64,000 nt of DNA, from the NCBI GenBank assembly GCA_019915135.1, contig JAHLMK010000006.1, forward strand, positions 1,054,001 to 1,118,000, given 5' to 3'. The DNA is from Strobilurus pachycystidiatus (lineage: Eukaryota > Basidiomycota > Agaricomycetes > Agaricales > Physalacriaceae). The stretch's first letter is position 1, and the number at the start of each line of letters is the position of its first letter. This document shows positions 1 through 12,756 of this stretch, piece after piece. A program made the position numbers and the translations under genes. The notes under the pieces are model-generated. The model was given only the letters and a program-made list of their open reading frames with translations. It was not told the DNA's origin and did no database searches.

Positions 1-339
1 GTATGATTGTCGCGCAAATCTGTGCTTTGCAATCTAACATCCTCGAAAGACCAGGACCGAGCCAGCAGTATTCGGGGCAACAGTTCGCGAAGTGCGTCAA
101 TAGATGTGGCTCCATCGATTGGATGACTGATGCACTTCTAGCAATCTGGGTGGGTATGGCGATATGCAGTACTCTGGACAGCCCAACCAAGGACGGCCGC
201 TGGTCCGGGATGAGTGAGTACTCATTGAAATAGACATCGATCACCTTTCTGATCAACGTACTATGCTCCAATTCATAGAAATTACGATCGCAAACTCAAA
301 GAGTTAATCATTCAGCTGCCCAACCCCGGAAGCAAGAAA
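1..339. other. No gene assigned
   Basis: Both strands stay open for about 75 codons, but I recognise no domain, no splice-bounded exon and no similarity to the other modules here. It could be the edge of a gene outside the window. Confidence 0.3.
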
Positions 340-1266
340 GGAAGCGGTAACTGACCTGGACCATGCAAGGGCATGCACCTCATGCCAGTGTTGGTGTTTG
401 TAATATACTCTTTTTTCTGTTGTTCCACCTTTTTCCCTTTGACCCCTCTGACGACTCATTACGTTTTCTTTTGTATCTCTGTACTACGCTGCTCTATCGA
501 AGAACCTCGCTTGTTATCTCACGTCGGTCAACGACACCCAGAAGTACCTTCGGGCTCTTCAAGTATCGGTCCACATAGGCACGTAAGTACTACTGTTCTT
601 CAAATCAAATTTTGGCGAGCCGACTGACTGTCCGTACAATGGCCAGCCGGTGGTGACTACGACATAAGTATTCGTATCTACTCGCTCTACATATACCACG
701 TTTCCGGCCATATGTACGACTGTCGAATGGCATGCGCACACGTCCTCTTTCGCCCATCCCGCCGACACACGCGATAGTCCCAGTCGGCCTGGCCGCCTTC
801 ACTTCTGATCGCGAATGCAAACGGAGCGGATGGCTCGCATCTCGTTATAGCGCAGATACCGTCTGAACATCGCCCAAGGTCAACGACGAGTCCGTTTGCG
901 AACCGGCGGAGATGCCGCTGAGATGGTCGCTGCAATCAGCAAACGCTTCTTTGCAGTCGAGTCAGCCAGGACGATACATTAATAAATTGGCCAGGACACG
1001 GTGTGCGAATTGTAATTGAGAAATTCGGGTTTGAGATGAACACAAATCAGTGCGGCGCCCGATTCAGTCTTCAGCGCGAAGGTCGCCCATCCAAGCCCAG
1101 CAGAACAAGTTTGGACAGTTAGGTACAACGCAACCTGGGCTATAAATGGCGGTGTGAATATCGTCAATGCCATTGAGAAACAGGCTACAGTGATGAACAA
1201 AGGATCTCTACACTGTGGACACTAGTATGAGCATGACGAACGTAACGAAAGAGAATAGACTCACAG
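340..1266. repeat. Decayed copy of the ING-module flank
   Basis: This non-coding stretch resembles 4,240-5,180 and 14,150-15,230. Shared landmarks are a 'gacctgg.ccatgca' start (also downstream of the HNH genes), a 'gagatgg.c.ctgcaatcagc' block followed by 'gtcagccagga', and a 'gtcaatg.cattgagaaa' block just before the PHD-coding remnant. Each landmark has scattered substitutions and indels, which points to an old segmental copy. No ORF in it is credible. Confidence 0.6.
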
Positions 1267-1790
1267 CTACGTTCTTCGTCTCCTGCCGCTATTCTTTGTC
1301 TTGCGGAAGTCACAGTACCACAACGTACCCTCGTTGAGCTGGTTTGACTGAAGGCCTACACTTGAGACTATGAGCGAGACGAGATGCGTAGGAAATGGAT
1401 TCAATGACCCAGTAAGGACAATTGGCATCGTCGCCTGCAACCACCCACAAAGCCAGAATGTCAATACAAGTACCTGCTGATCATAGAATGGACGAAAACG
1501 ATATGGCTCGTCGTCGTCGTATCCTTCCTCCCTTTCACGTCCTTTCCGGTTCTGGAACGAGAAGCTTGGGCAATTGACGGGATAGACGCGATGGTCGTGC
1601 GGGATGAGCGGCCTTTGGCAGCAGAACAGGCGAGATGATGCATCATTTCGCTTGTTCAGCTTGTTCGCCTCTGCTAACGCTGCCGCGATGCGCGCCTAAT
1701 TCGGGCCCTTGAGATTGACTGGGGTCCCCGACGGCTGGCGTGCCATGTCGGTGTATCGCTGGCATTTCGATTGTACGAGTAAGAGAAATG
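1267..1790 (-). pseudogene. ING/PHD gene relic 1
   Basis: This is a decayed fragment of the intact ING gene at 5,183-6,293, on the same strand. The last-exon part still reads VGLQSNQLNEGTLWYC and a basic RRRR tail, matching the intact VGLKSNQLSEDSSWYC. Between 1,680 and 1,790 the ING-domain coding DNA (PSGIP...QARIAA region) is recognisable but shifted in frame. The acidic linker and the start of the PHD finger are deleted or scrambled, and the first PHD cysteines are gone. It cannot make a functional histone reader. Confidence 0.7.
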
Positions 1791-2241
1791 TGCCGGTTTC
1801 CTCATCCATGAGATAGATGAGTGCCTTCTCTTGCCCTTTTTTTGCGTCTTTAGGGTGAGAGCGTCTGCATGTCGGGCCCTAACATTGTCGGCGTAATGGT
1901 TCGTGGTTATGTGGGCGGGAAGAGCAGGAAGCGGGACTTGGCACTGTCACACGCAGATGTTTTCAAAGCGAAAGATGATGATATTGCCACACCAGAAAAG
2001 CATGCCATGGGCACCACTACGAGTTCCACGCTCTGCGCGTGCCGAAGGGAGACAATAAGACGGGTCGCTCAGAGTGATGGTTGCGGATCAAGTTCTGTCT
2101 TGTGGGTGTTTGTTTGGGTTTACACAGGTTACCAAATGACCATGATCTGCTCTCGGACAGTTGGCTTACTCCGCTCTGTTGCTGCCAAACGCTGTATCTA
2201 ACCTTTGCTCCCCACCACACCTCACCTCCACATACATTGTC
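1791..2241. other. Intergenic region upstream of the AIM9-like gene
   Basis: Presumably the promoter and 5' leader of the phosphotransferase gene. An in-frame ATG also exists at 2,161. I see no other gene. Confidence 0.35.
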
Positions 2242-4092
2242 ATGCTCTGCCTTGGGAGCGCGAGGCAGGTCTACAAGTCGCTGAACACTTCATTCTCACT
2301 GCGCTCGCTATACTCTTGCTTCGCGAGCTCTATCTCTAACACGACGCATTTGGCGCCACGACGCGCCTTCTCAATCAGGGCGAACTCTCATGACGACCTT
2401 TTCGAATACACGTCAGGACGCTGGGTGTAAGTCACATACATGTTGCTCTATAACGTATATGTCTGACCCGTAGTTCAACTTGTTCAGATTCAACGATTCC
2501 CTTCGCCACGCAGAGCGGAGGTTCGTTTTCGACGTCGAGGGGCCAAGTCGGCTTGCAGCGCAGTCCGTTGGCCGAAGTCCTGCTGATGTTGTCAAATTCA
2601 CAAAGCTCGCCGAGGGCGGATTCAACCGTACCTTCCTCATCACCATGCGCGACGACTTCCAAATGGTTGCTCGTATCCCCTACCCGATCACGGTTCCCAA
2701 GTTTTACGCTGTGGCCAGCGAAGCGGCCACAATGGAGTTCCGCCGTCTATCTGGGCTCCCTGTTCCACAGGTATACGGCTACTCGCCGGCGTCTGACAAC
2801 GCGGGGAAGACTGCGTACATATTCATGGAGTTCATAAAGGGTACGACACTCAGCGATGTATGGATGGAACTGGGAGACTCGGAAATCATTTCAATCTTGC
2901 GCCAAATTGCTCAACTTGAGTCTCAAATGATGTCGATTTCTTTCCCCGCTGGCGGAAGCCTCTACTACGCTCGCGACCTGGACGGGAGGGCGGCCGTCCC
3001 GCTTGAGGACAAGCGATTCTGCGTTGGTCCAGATACAAGACAGATTATGTGGGATGGCAGGAGATCCCAGCTTGACGTAGACCGGGGACCGTGTACGCCG
3101 CTTTCTGTCTTTTCCTATAACGTCCTTTTACCAATAAATTAACTACAGACACTAGCCCTGAAGCAGCGCTCGTAGCAGGAGCCCGCAAAGAACTGGCTTA
3201 TCTTGAGCAATTCGGTAAACCGCTCATGCCATTCCCCCGCCACAGGAGGGAGATTTACAAGTACCAGGAGCAGTCACCTTCGATTCACGCCGAGAATCTC
3301 AAGCGCTATCTCCTCCTTGCATCTTCACTTGCTCCTAGCGACCCTACCCTCAGTCGTTTCTGCATCCGCCATCCGGACATCCAGGAGGGAAATATTGTCG
3401 TTCGGAAGTCACCTGACTGCGGCTGGCAGATTGTGAGCCTGCTTGATTGGCAACACGCCACCATCTTGCCCCCGTTTCTCCTTTGCGGCGTACCTCAGAG
3501 CCTCCAGAACCACCATGATCCTGTCTCGCACTCTATGACGCTGCCTTCGCTACCGAAGAACCTCGACGAGTTGGACAAACCCGAGCGGAAACGAGCGGAG
3601 TATATTTACTGGCGTCGCCTTATCCATTACCACTACACTAAGCACACGGAGAAATACAACAAGCCCCATTACGATGCCATGACGGACTATATGTGTGTTC
3701 TCCGCACCCGCCTCTTCGCACACGCCAGTGACCGGTGGGAGGGCGAGATTCTCGATTTGAAGATTGATCTCCTAGAAGCGACGGAGAAGTGGGAGAGTCT
3801 TACGAGTAAAGGGACGCCGTGTCCAATCGGTTTTGACCCCGAGGACGTGCGCGAGACGAAGAAGCTGATTATAGAACAGATAAAAGCAGACGAGCTCTAC
3901 GAAACGTGCCGGAGCGTATTTGGCGTCGGGCAGCAGGGATGGGTGCCTACCCACCACTACGAGAAGGCTATGACACTCTGCAAACAAATAAAAGAAATGG
4001 GCCTGACGGAAGACAATCTCACGGAGGAGGAACGTGTGGAGATCACAGAGCACTGGCCCTGGGATGACATGGACGAAGAAGTATATATGTAA
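2242..4092 (+). CDS. APH-family phosphotransferase, AIM9-like
   Basis: Three exons (2242-2426, 2488-3092, 3149-4092) give 577 aa with consistent phases. The fold is the aminoglycoside-phosphotransferase/choline-kinase-like fold. Visible landmarks are an FEYTSGRW motif near residue 55, a lobe-1 segment KLAEGGFNRTFLI, the catalytic loop HPDIQEGN (HxDx4N pattern) and the metal-binding LLDWQHA. FEYTSGRW and a long helical C-terminus are typical of the fungal AIM9 group, which is linked to mitochondrial inheritance in yeast; the substrate is unknown. The N-terminus is rich in Ser and Arg with few acidic residues, which fits a mitochondrial presequence (inference). The gene is intact and single copy here. 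ATG 2242 was preferred because it keeps a compact presequence; 2161 is possible. Confidence 0.85.
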
Positions 4093-5182
4093 CATCAGCC
4101 AAATTCTTCCACGGCATTGCACTCGCTCACCGCCTCTATGAGTTGCAGGCACTTAATCAGTGTCTAGATACGACGTGGACCTTGCTATCTCAATTTTCTG
4201 CACGTATGCCACATTTATAAACAATGTATAACTAAAGCGGTAATGAAAACGCTCCTCTCTTGTTCATCCCGACGATACCAGTCTACTTCGTGTCGCCTCA
4301 CCAAGACTTCTCACATCGGTGAACGAGATCAGCATTCATATCTGAATGCATAGTATGCAGCTGTTGATGGATGGGATTTCGTAGCGCTCACATTCCATGC
4401 GAAGCTCGTGAACGAACTGGCCGCGGTGAGATGGTCACTGCAATCAGCGATCGCTTTCACAGTTTCTAGTCAGCCAGGACGCGGTGTGCGGGATCCATCA
4501 TGGATCGACAAACACCGCGGCGATGATTCAATCTTTCAGCACGACCGTCGTTATGCACAGTCGGGTGCCCTGGCATCAGCGACAGTGTTACTGTCGAGCA
4601 ACTGGGTAATCGAGACAGAAATTGGCTTCGCTCGTCTCATAGAGCGTCAATAGGACCCTCTTGATAGAACCGTATACTTCTGGTTGCGAAATATGTATGT
4701 AGCTGTGAGGCACGACTCCCAATCTTATTACGGTGGACACCGTTGGAGGCTTGACTGTCGCCCAAATGCCATGGCGAGCTCGTGTTGAATGGCGACGATG
4801 AGATGGTCAGCGTGCTCTTCTACGCATTCGATCGATGAGCGAGTCGACGGTGGCCGGGTTCCATCGCAGTCTGAGGTGAGCATGAAGCAGTGCGTCGATC
4901 ATGGATACATCAGCACGAGCTTCGTCCATCCAAGCCCTGCCTTATAGGATGATCATAGACAGTCCAGTGCTGATGTATCCTGGTTTACGGATGTCGGCTT
5001 TGGACTGTTAATCAGCAGGGAGCGACTCGGAAGCTAAGATAGGGCAGCGGCAATTCACAGTGCCCAATGCACATAAGCACGTCAATGTCATTAAGAAAAA
5101 GCTGCGACGATCAAGAAAGGATCCCTAAACTCTGAAAGCTGATAAGCATTGCGAGGTATCACGAAAGAGAATAAACGTACAA
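4093..5182. repeat. ING-module downstream flank (parent copy)
   Basis: Gene-free region between the AIM9-like gene and the ING gene. It carries the same ordered blocks as 340-1,266 and 14,500-15,230, including a 'caagacttctcac.tcg.tgaacgagatca' block, 'gagatggtcactgcaatcagc' and 'agcacgtcaatg.cattaagaaa'. It sits beside the only intact ING gene, so it is probably the source of the other two copies. Confidence 0.6.
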
Positions 5183-6293
5183 CTACTTCCTACGTCTCCG
5201 GCCGTTGGTTTGGCCAGCCATCTTGGTCTTGCATACATCGCAGTACCACGACGAATCCTCGCTGAGCTGGTTTGACTTGAGGCCGACACAGGAGAGATGG
5301 AACCATTCGTAAGGACAGTTGGTTCCATCGCATGCAATCATCTAGCCAAATTGTTAGTGATGATACCTTTGAAGAATGAAATAGACGAACATCGCCGAAA
5401 CTCTTCTTCTGGCAGAAACAGTACGGCTTGTCATCATCGCCGTCCTCTTCCTCGCCTTCGGGATCCTCGAGTTCCTCTTCCGGTTCTGGAGCGACAGGCT
5501 CGGGCGGAGGCGGCGGGGGATGTACTTGGCGAGAGAGACGCGATGGTCGCGCAGGCTGAGCGGTCTTTGGCGGCGGGACAGGCGAGATGGAGCGTGCAGG
5601 GAGTTTGATGGAAGGGGCTGATGCAGCGAGCCGGCGTTTCTTGTTGGACGGCGGGGCAGGCGAGGCGGAAGCAGGTACCGGAGACTGTCGCGGCGGCTCG
5701 TCGGCCGGTGGCGGGAGCATGGCGCTGCGCAGGCTCTCGCTGATCTCCATGGCGGCGTTGTGGTTGAAGCCAAAGCCGTGCGAAGACGAGGCGCGGGTGT
5801 GGACCGAGTCGGTGAGCGGCGGCTCGCCCTGCAGCTTGCGCACCTTGGCGATGTCGACGTCGAGGCGCGAGCGCGTGCGGAGAATGAGCGTGATCATCTG
5901 CTGCGAGAGCATCATCTTCTCGTTGTTGAGCTTGTTCACTTCTGAGAACGCCGCCGCAATGCGCGCCTGGTTCGGGCCCTTGTAGTTGGCTGGGATCCCC
6001 GACGGCTGGCGCGCCATGTCGATGTATCGCTGGCATTCCGTCTCGACTGCGTTCTGGATATCTGGATCGCTCCGTCAGATAAATGCGCCACATTGACGCA
6101 AAGGCACGCACCGAACGCCTTGGAATCGAGATATTTGATTTCCTCGCACATATGGCGGATCTCATTGGGCAAGTTGTCGAGGCCTGCGGGGCCTCAGAAT
6201 CAAGAGCAATGGGCTGACTCTGTGCTCACTATATATGAATTCCGTGGCAATGTTGGCCGCCTCTTCCAAGGCCAGGGCCGACGCAGCGTTCAT
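5183..6293 (-). CDS. ING-family PHD-finger protein
   Basis: Four exons read on the minus strand (6293-6230, 6183-6112, 6061-5391, 5341-5183) give 321 aa, all with GT-AG introns of 46-50 bp. Residues 1-110 are an ING N-terminal helical domain (LDNLPNEIRHMCEEIKYLD; MARQPSGIPANYKGPNQAR). A Pro/Ser linker and an acidic stretch follow. The C-terminal PHD finger (YCFCQKKSFGDMIACDG ... CPYEWFHLSCVGL ... WYCDVC) keeps the Cys4-His-Cys3 ligands, and a basic GRRRRK tail ends the protein. ING proteins bind H3K4me3 and belong to histone acetyltransferase or deacetylase complexes (NuA4 Yng2 or Rpd3-type); which complex cannot be told from sequence. Two broken copies lie at 1.3-1.8 and 15.2-15.6 kb. Confidence 0.87.
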
Positions 6294-6509
6294 TGTGGTA
6301 CGTGTCTGGCGGGTGTGAGGGTGTTGTCGGGAATGTTAAGAGTGCTGCTCGCTGTCTCAGTCGTCAGCGTTCGCAAATGACTCAGATCGGCTTGCGGGCC
6401 GAGTGTTGCCTTTTCGGGATGCTCACCTTCCAGGTGTTCTGATTCAACTTGCTTCGGTCGCTCATGCTTGATTTCTGAGAGTCACACCCCAAATCTTGCC
6501 AGGTCTCTT

Positions 6510-7866
6510 CATGGACCTTCTTGCTAGACAGGAACGCAACAAATTCAAAGCAGAAGTGCTCTGGGTCTCTCAGTATCACTTCCTTCTGGAGCGCTACAAA
6601 CCGGACTGGGTGCCCATGCGAACGAAACACAAATGGATGGCTACATTCACGCGTCCTTTCCTGGGTAAGTTTTGAGATGAAGTGTTCCCCTTTGTCAGTA
6701 TATCATTCAACTCTTGATGCTTCGACTAACACATCGTCAAGTACTCAAGACTGCGAGAGGCAGTCCATAAATCCGACAACCAACGAGTGATCTTCAAGGC
6801 CATGCAGCAAAAGGAATCGGCTATGATACATTATCTCAATCAGGCGTCACTCTCTGAGCATTCCGAGAACCGTACAGTCCCTGTCCTCGACTCGTTCCCT
6901 ATTCCCGCAGACAGCGAGGGCCGAGTTTTTGTCGTTATGCCTTTTTTTTTTCGAAAATTCAGTAACCCCAACTTCCACTGTCGAAAGGAATTTGCCGAGG
7001 CTTGTCGCCGAATTCTCCAGGTGGGCCCTCGCGCTATCTTTGTCACTCTCTCAATTTTGAATACGCGTATCCAGGGCATGACGTTCATGCACTCTATCAA
7101 TGTCGCCTATGGGTGAGCCATCGTGTCTTTCTATCTTCGTGCCAACCTCACCAAACCTAGAGACGCGTGTCATTTGAACTTCCTCATGAATTCGGATGAA
7201 GTCTACCCCAAGGGCTACCTCTTCGCCGAGCCATCGACATTGGATTCCAAGATTTCAGCACCTTATATTCATCGATGTCGAGTTCGCTCGCCGATGCGAT
7301 ATTATATCATTGACTTCGAAGGATCGTGCCAATTATCCTGACGGGCATGCCAACGCTTTGGCCGACCGCGTTTACTGTCAAATCAAAAACCTCTCCAGAG
7401 TGGATCAATGCTCTCCCACACAATCCGTTCCTTCTTGACATATACAATGTGGGAGCTACGTTCCTGGAAATCTGCAAGGTAGAGTATGTCTCATCTCGCA
7501 CTCGGTCTCGCATCCTGACGAAATGGACTATGTCTTCTGAAGGATGCGTACTATGGCTTGGAGGATTTCGTGTCCGTATTCGAGGACATGATTGCCGCAG
7601 ACCCGAATCGACGACCAAATTTTGCAGAAATCCTACAGCGGCTAGAGGTTTTCCTTCGGACCAGGGATGACCTTTGGCTCCATGGTCGTGTCTGGTCCAC
7701 TGAACGCTATGCGCCGTCGCCGCCACCGCGATTTGTTCAGCGAATTTGGGCGAAATATTCTAAATCAGTGATGCTACCTATCTATCAAACAGCCTTGACA
7801 GTTTCTTTGATCTACTCTTGCTTTCGTATATGCTGTACTGTTGTTATTTTGATACCTACTTCGTAA
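6510..7866 (+). pseudogene. Kinase-like gene copy 1, probably broken
   Basis: Divergent member of the four-copy kinase-like family in this window. Recognisable blocks are VLWVSQYHFLLERYKPDW, TVPVLDSFPIPAD, FVVMPFFFRKF, RRILQ/GMTFMHS, DACHLNFLMNSDEV, RYYIIDFE, FLLDIYNVGATF and AADPNRRPNFAEIL. Compared with intact copies it carries single-base insertions just after the DFE codon (about 7,321) and in an A run (about 7,386), and the first intron does not join in phase. The C-terminus differs: a longer, hydrophobic tail ending ILIPTS. The insertions sit at short homopolymers, so assembly or sequencing error is an alternative to true decay. Confidence 0.65.
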
Positions 7867-8123
7867 TAAAGGAAGGTGTTCCGTCGCTACCTGTACATGT
7901 GCGAACCAAATTGAGTGCAGTATCATAATCAGAACCGTACAAAGGTGTACAGTTGCAATTATACCGGGTCTTTCATGCGGAAGCGGCGTTGATGTTCATT
8001 GTCAAGATTCCGTTCAAAGAGATCCGGAGAGAAGATTTAGAGTATATGTATGTCGATATCAGGTACACAGCAATACGAAAACAGAGTGAAAGCATATGCG
8101 TATTAGTGCGTGGGTATATGTCT

Positions 8124-9414
8124 TTAACAGAGAGGAAAGCACTTCGTGAACGTTTGCCAAATCCCAGGTGTCGTCGACGAGGCAATCATGTCGGCTTGTT
8201 CCACTTTCGTAATTGTAGCACGAAGCCATTCGCTATCTCTCGACGCGACCAGGGAAGTGAGCTGTTGTAGGGCCTCTGCCATTGTGGGTCGATCCGTGGG
8301 ATTGTCGGCCATCATGGCGAGAAACAAAGGCTTGAACTATCCTCTAAGCCGTGCACTTCTTCAGACTGCGTAATGGGTTATCGGACGAAAATCACAAGAG
8401 CCGGAAATGCTCATACCTTGCAGATCCTCAGGAATGAGGCGCCCGCGGTATACACGTCGAGCAAAAACGGATTGTACGGGTCAGTTGTTTGCCATGTTTG
8501 TATTCGACAATGGCGAATTGTCGTAAGTGCACTATCCTTTCCGCATGGGTAATGCCAGGTAGTCTCGAAGTCGATGATGTAGTACCGAACGGGCGTGGAG
8601 ACGCAACATCGCTGAACGTATCGTGGTTCCGTGAGTTGGCCGATGGCTCCGCGCGTCGGACGCGCAAAGAGGAAACCTTGAGGACAAACTTCTGTACTAT
8701 CCATCATGAAGTTGGCGGAGCATGCATCGCTATTTTGAGCAAAGAATAAGCAAATGAGGTAGCTTGAACGAAGAGTACATGCCCGTGCGTAATATTGCAG
8801 TCATGCATGTAGGCAAGCCCCTGGATCAACATGAGCGCTACATCCAGGCGTGAATGGTTGCAGCATACTTCTATGATTTGCCGCACTGCCTCTGTGAACT
8901 CGGCACAACAGCAAAACTTCCAAGCAGGGGCAGTACCACAAAGACTTTTCCATCATTGTCTTCCAGTTCTGGTATCGGAAAAGAGTCGAGCAGCTGAACA
9001 GTGTGGTTCCTGGGATGATTACGAGATTCTGGCTCATTGAGAAACTCCAGCATCAAGTTCCGAGATTTTGGCTTGCTTGATAACCACTCTGCATCCATCT
9101 GAGTCCTGACTGGCGAGTGGCGTCCAAAAGTAATGTTCTCTACACAAAGCCACTCAGAACGGCACGGAGCAAGAGAGTTAGGTGACAACACTTACGAAAG
9201 GACTATATTCGTCTCCAAAGAATCGATAATTGCAAACCCTCGCTGGTTTTTTGTTTTCGGGTCGTAAACGTTCGGGAAGCCAGTCAGAATGGTAACGAGG
9301 TCGGAGGACATAGCCATGAGCGGCTATATAATCGTAGTTTCGGACCCAGAACATATCACCAGCATTCTGATCTCTGTCCTTGCGAGGGTCATATTTATCT
9401 GATTTTCTAGTCAT
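8124..9414 (-). pseudogene. Kinase-like gene copy 2, frameshifted
   Basis: Convergent with copy 1 and close in sequence to copy 3. The first exon (WVRNYDYIAAHGYVLRPRYH) and the last ones (YYIIDFETTWHYPCGKD; FLLDVYTAGASFLR; ADNPTDRPTMAEALQQL; ending KCFPLC) are intact. The second exon is not. Relative to copy 3 it has a 5-bp insertion near 9,101-9,106, a 2-bp loss soon after, and a further indel at the segment equivalent to FHCRAEF. The putative catalytic loop reads HDCNITHG before an intron. The start lies close to the divergent FunK1 gene. Confidence 0.72.
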
Positions 9415-9527
9415 GGAGTGAAATTATGAGTTCACGAACACGAGGTTTCGTCACCGGTCTGTGTGGGAAAAAGTCGCGGATCCCTGAGGCGCGATCCTTT
9501 CAACATCACCATCATCTCCATAAATCT

Positions 9528-12057
9528 ATGCCCACGTCGACGCCTGCCAGGAAGACCACCTCTCGTGTCTCGAGCGAGCTCTCCAGTAGCTCTCCACCTT
9601 CCCAGGACGCTCTGATCGAAGACATACGCGACGAGTTGCGCGGCGCCATATGTCAGATGAACACAGACTCACTCGCACGGGCCTTTTCCGCCAAAACCAG
9701 CTTAGGAACCCTTCAGTCAAATGAAGCTGATACACTGGGAAATTACGCCGTCACTCTGGATTCCCTCAACGACCTTCCTTACAATATGGAACAGGTGGCG
9801 CAGAAGGCCCGTGAGCTTGTGAAGATGGCGGATTCGGGGGAAAGCGCATCCTATTCTCCCCTTGTAGAGTTTCTCGACTACGTTCTAGCCGACTGTAGAA
9901 GGTCCTGGAGTGGACTCGGTGATTTTTGCAAGGATCTTCATTTCGTGGTATGACCGGCCGACAGTGGATGGCACACGGAATGTGCTCATTCACTACAGCC
10001 AGGTGTTCTCGAAGATGGTTCCGTGCCACCGGTGCTTGGGTGGGCTACTCCGAAAGACAAGGCTCGGATCTTTGTTTCCGTCGAGGTCAAAAGCAATTGG
10101 CCGGACCTCATTGCCCTGATCGCGACGCATCACAGAGCCCTCGTCTCGGCGCCCAATATTTGTCAGTTCTCGCTTGTTCTTGGGTACAACCACAAGACTA
10201 CAGACCTCCGTTTTCTTGTCTTCCACCGGGGAGGTCTGACCGCATCCAGAGCTCTGAATATCAGAGATGATTACAAGGATATCAGGCGGTTGACTCTTTC
10301 AATCTTGACTTGGGATAGCCCAGGCGATGCAGGTCTATCTGCGTGGCAGCAGCGTCTGGACGTCAAACTCCCCTCGGGACCTCGAGACACCACCGGGTTC
10401 TCAATGAATGTTTTGCCTTCCATATATCGTCGTGTAGCGCTCGAAGATGGAATACAAGCGTGTTGCTTGACTCCTGGGGCGCAGTCCGTGGCGGATAAGT
10501 CTATGATTCCCGGCGCTCAGACACGAGCTCCAGCACTACCCAGGTCTGCGCGCATCGGGACACTGAGTGAGAAGAATGTTGTGTCTGAATCGGGTGAGTT
10601 CACACTATCGTTCTCTGGGAATTCTCTCAACACTGCTTTGCAGGTGAAAAATTGAAACCTACAAGTCAAAGGAAAGCTTCGAGTAACCCGAAGGGTTTAG
10701 GCCAGACAGATCCAAGCTTGCAATCTTCTCAAAAGGAACCTGTTCCAGAGGAAGAAACGTCAAGTACGCGTCCATCACTTTACTACGGAGAGAATTCAAA
10801 CATAGACAGCGAAATTTGTTGGAACTAGTGGCTACGCCAGAAGGCCAACTATCATTTGTCGAACAGCCCAACGCCAATTTCCCAGTGACGGCCGTCCACC
10901 GGGCGGAGATTCATTCATGAAGTCGTCCTGGAAGTCGCTGGAGCCTGCCAACGTGGTCGGACGTATGCTACGAACGTGCGATGGTAGTTTCAGTGTGCCC
11001 CAGCACTACGAATCATTTCTTGTTCGCCACGAAACAAACGTCCCCGCCACCAACCACCTCTTTTTGACCACTGATGCCGAGCCTTGGCAGTTATGGAATG
11101 CCGGCGAAATCCTCGAAAAATCATCGCTTGCTTCAATGCCATCGTATGCCGGGCGCTCTCTGGTCCGGGCATCATCTCCACGAGTTCTCGTGAGGGCACA
11201 CGTTCATGCAGCGTTAGGTATGTGTTCGGTACAGCTGACGCATCGTCACATCACTCACTTCCCTAGGTTACCGCAATCTGATACATGAGGGCTTTCGCCA
11301 CCGCGACATCAGCATTGGTAACATCTTACTCCACGAAGAGGGCGAACCAGTGAAGACCGTCAACGGTAACCGGGAAGAAGCTTTGCAGATCTTCGAGCGC
11401 GATCCCGACGCAGCTATGACTCATGAACGCCTCGATGTAAAGTTGGTGGCTTTGCTAAAGAAAGCTGGCATCGACACACGTTGTCATGGCTTCATCATTG
11501 ACGGTGACATGGCTGTCAACTTAAAAGAACTCTCCATGACGCGTGAGGGAACACGCTCTGTATGTTGTTCAATCTCGTTCTCATGCACGACACTGATATA
11601 ACTGCAGGGAACTGCCGAATTTATGTCCACGGACATGCTCGAAGCTCAGGAGGAGGAATTGGAGTATCTACAGTCTCCTCTCGATGATTTCTTCTCTTTC
11701 TTCTACACCGCTCAATGGGCTGCTATCTTCAACGACCAATATCCCAATGGCGAAGGCTCCATTCCCCGCAAGCTGGCCACCTGGCGCTCTAAGGTTGGCG
11801 AGAGCAGAGCGCAAAGGAATGAAGTCACAATGACAATTACTAGGCCGATGAATCTTGAGAAGCAGTATCATGGGAGCTTTATGTGCGAGGTTCAGCCATT
11901 CCTTCGTCAATGGTGGACCAAGCTAGGTCTCATGCTTCGGGATTGGCAGGAAGATGTTCGGAAGCCTCAGGCTGACGAAGAGACGTGGAGAAGGTTGTTC
12001 TGCAAGTATACGGACAGAGCAGTTGTAGATCTTATCGAAGCAAGTTGCGAGGCGTAG
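9528..12057 (+). CDS. FunK1 fungal-type protein kinase
   Basis: Six exons (9528-9947, 9999-10593, 10644-10763, 10810-11217, 11267-11559, 11608-12057) join in phase to 761 aa. The first half is the FunK1 N-terminal region (GVLEDGSVPPVLGWATPKDK; VEVKSNWPDL). The kinase core shows a lobe-1 strand FMKSSWKSLE, the catalytic loop HRDISIGN, IIDGDMA in the DFG position (DGD/DFD is common in this family) and GTAEFMS in the activation segment. FunK1 kinases expanded in multicellular basidiomycetes; substrates are unknown. An in-frame ATG at 9426 would add 34 aa, but it lies only about 12 bp from the divergent pseudogene start and the added segment is atypical, so 9528 is preferred. Confidence 0.85.
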
Positions 12058-12254
12058 TCAATGTAGCTTTATATGTCTTTCATGGTATCGAGAATGGAAT
12101 TTCCTAGTGACTCTAATACACAGTATGCCACACGTACAAGCAGAGACTCGTATACGAGCTGTGATGGTGTTCACTGTCATGCGGGCCCATGCATCATGCC
12201 CATTTCAGCCCAAATCAGCAACCTCTGCCAGCAAATAGTCAATCATTGTTAGTA

Positions 12255-12506
12255 TCACTGCCCCAGCACCTGGAGGCGCGATCCTAGCCAAGAACGAGTT
12301 AATGAGCAGAAAGATGTCCGAGTCTCGTCAATGAGTGCGTAGGCGGATGATGCGTATTTGAAGTGACGGAGGAGACTGGCGAGGAGGTTTGGTGGAGCAG
12401 AGATGATACGGAGAGACGAGCGGTGAAGGGATTTGAGCAAGGACAGATGCGGTTCGTTGGAGGACATGGTGGTCGGGTGATCAACGTGATAATCGCGATC
12501 GGCCAT
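12255..12506 (-). pseudogene. Class 3 lipase 5' relic A
   Basis: A short ORF encoding only the N-terminal part of the lipase found intact at 52.7-54.0 kb. ASLLRHFKYASSAYA matches ASLLHYFKYASSAYA there. After that the reading frame runs into unrelated sequence, with no oxyanion strand and no GHSLGG. It lies head-to-head with HNH gene A, the same arrangement as relic B with HNH gene B. Confidence 0.6.
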
Positions 12507-12756
12507 TCAACTTGCGATCGGCCCGGCAGGTGTTTGTTTCTCTGAACGGTCACCGTCGAACGCGTCAACAACGCCATCCTTACTCTACTTGGTCTCGGGT
12601 TCCTTGATACTTCACGCTGTTCTGCCGACTATAACACCTCTGGTGGCGCCACTGCTTCGCTGACTCAACTGAATCTGTCGTTCGAAGTGACCGTGGTAAA
12701 AGAAACCATCATTGGTGTTGCTGTGTGTTCACTTCACGCTCTTCCTTCACACTCCC

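Noticed and set aside
10416..10560. Early suspicion that the FunK1 gene is broken by stops after residue 400
   Set aside because: Two short introns (10594-10643 and 10764-10809) restore one frame through the kinase core.
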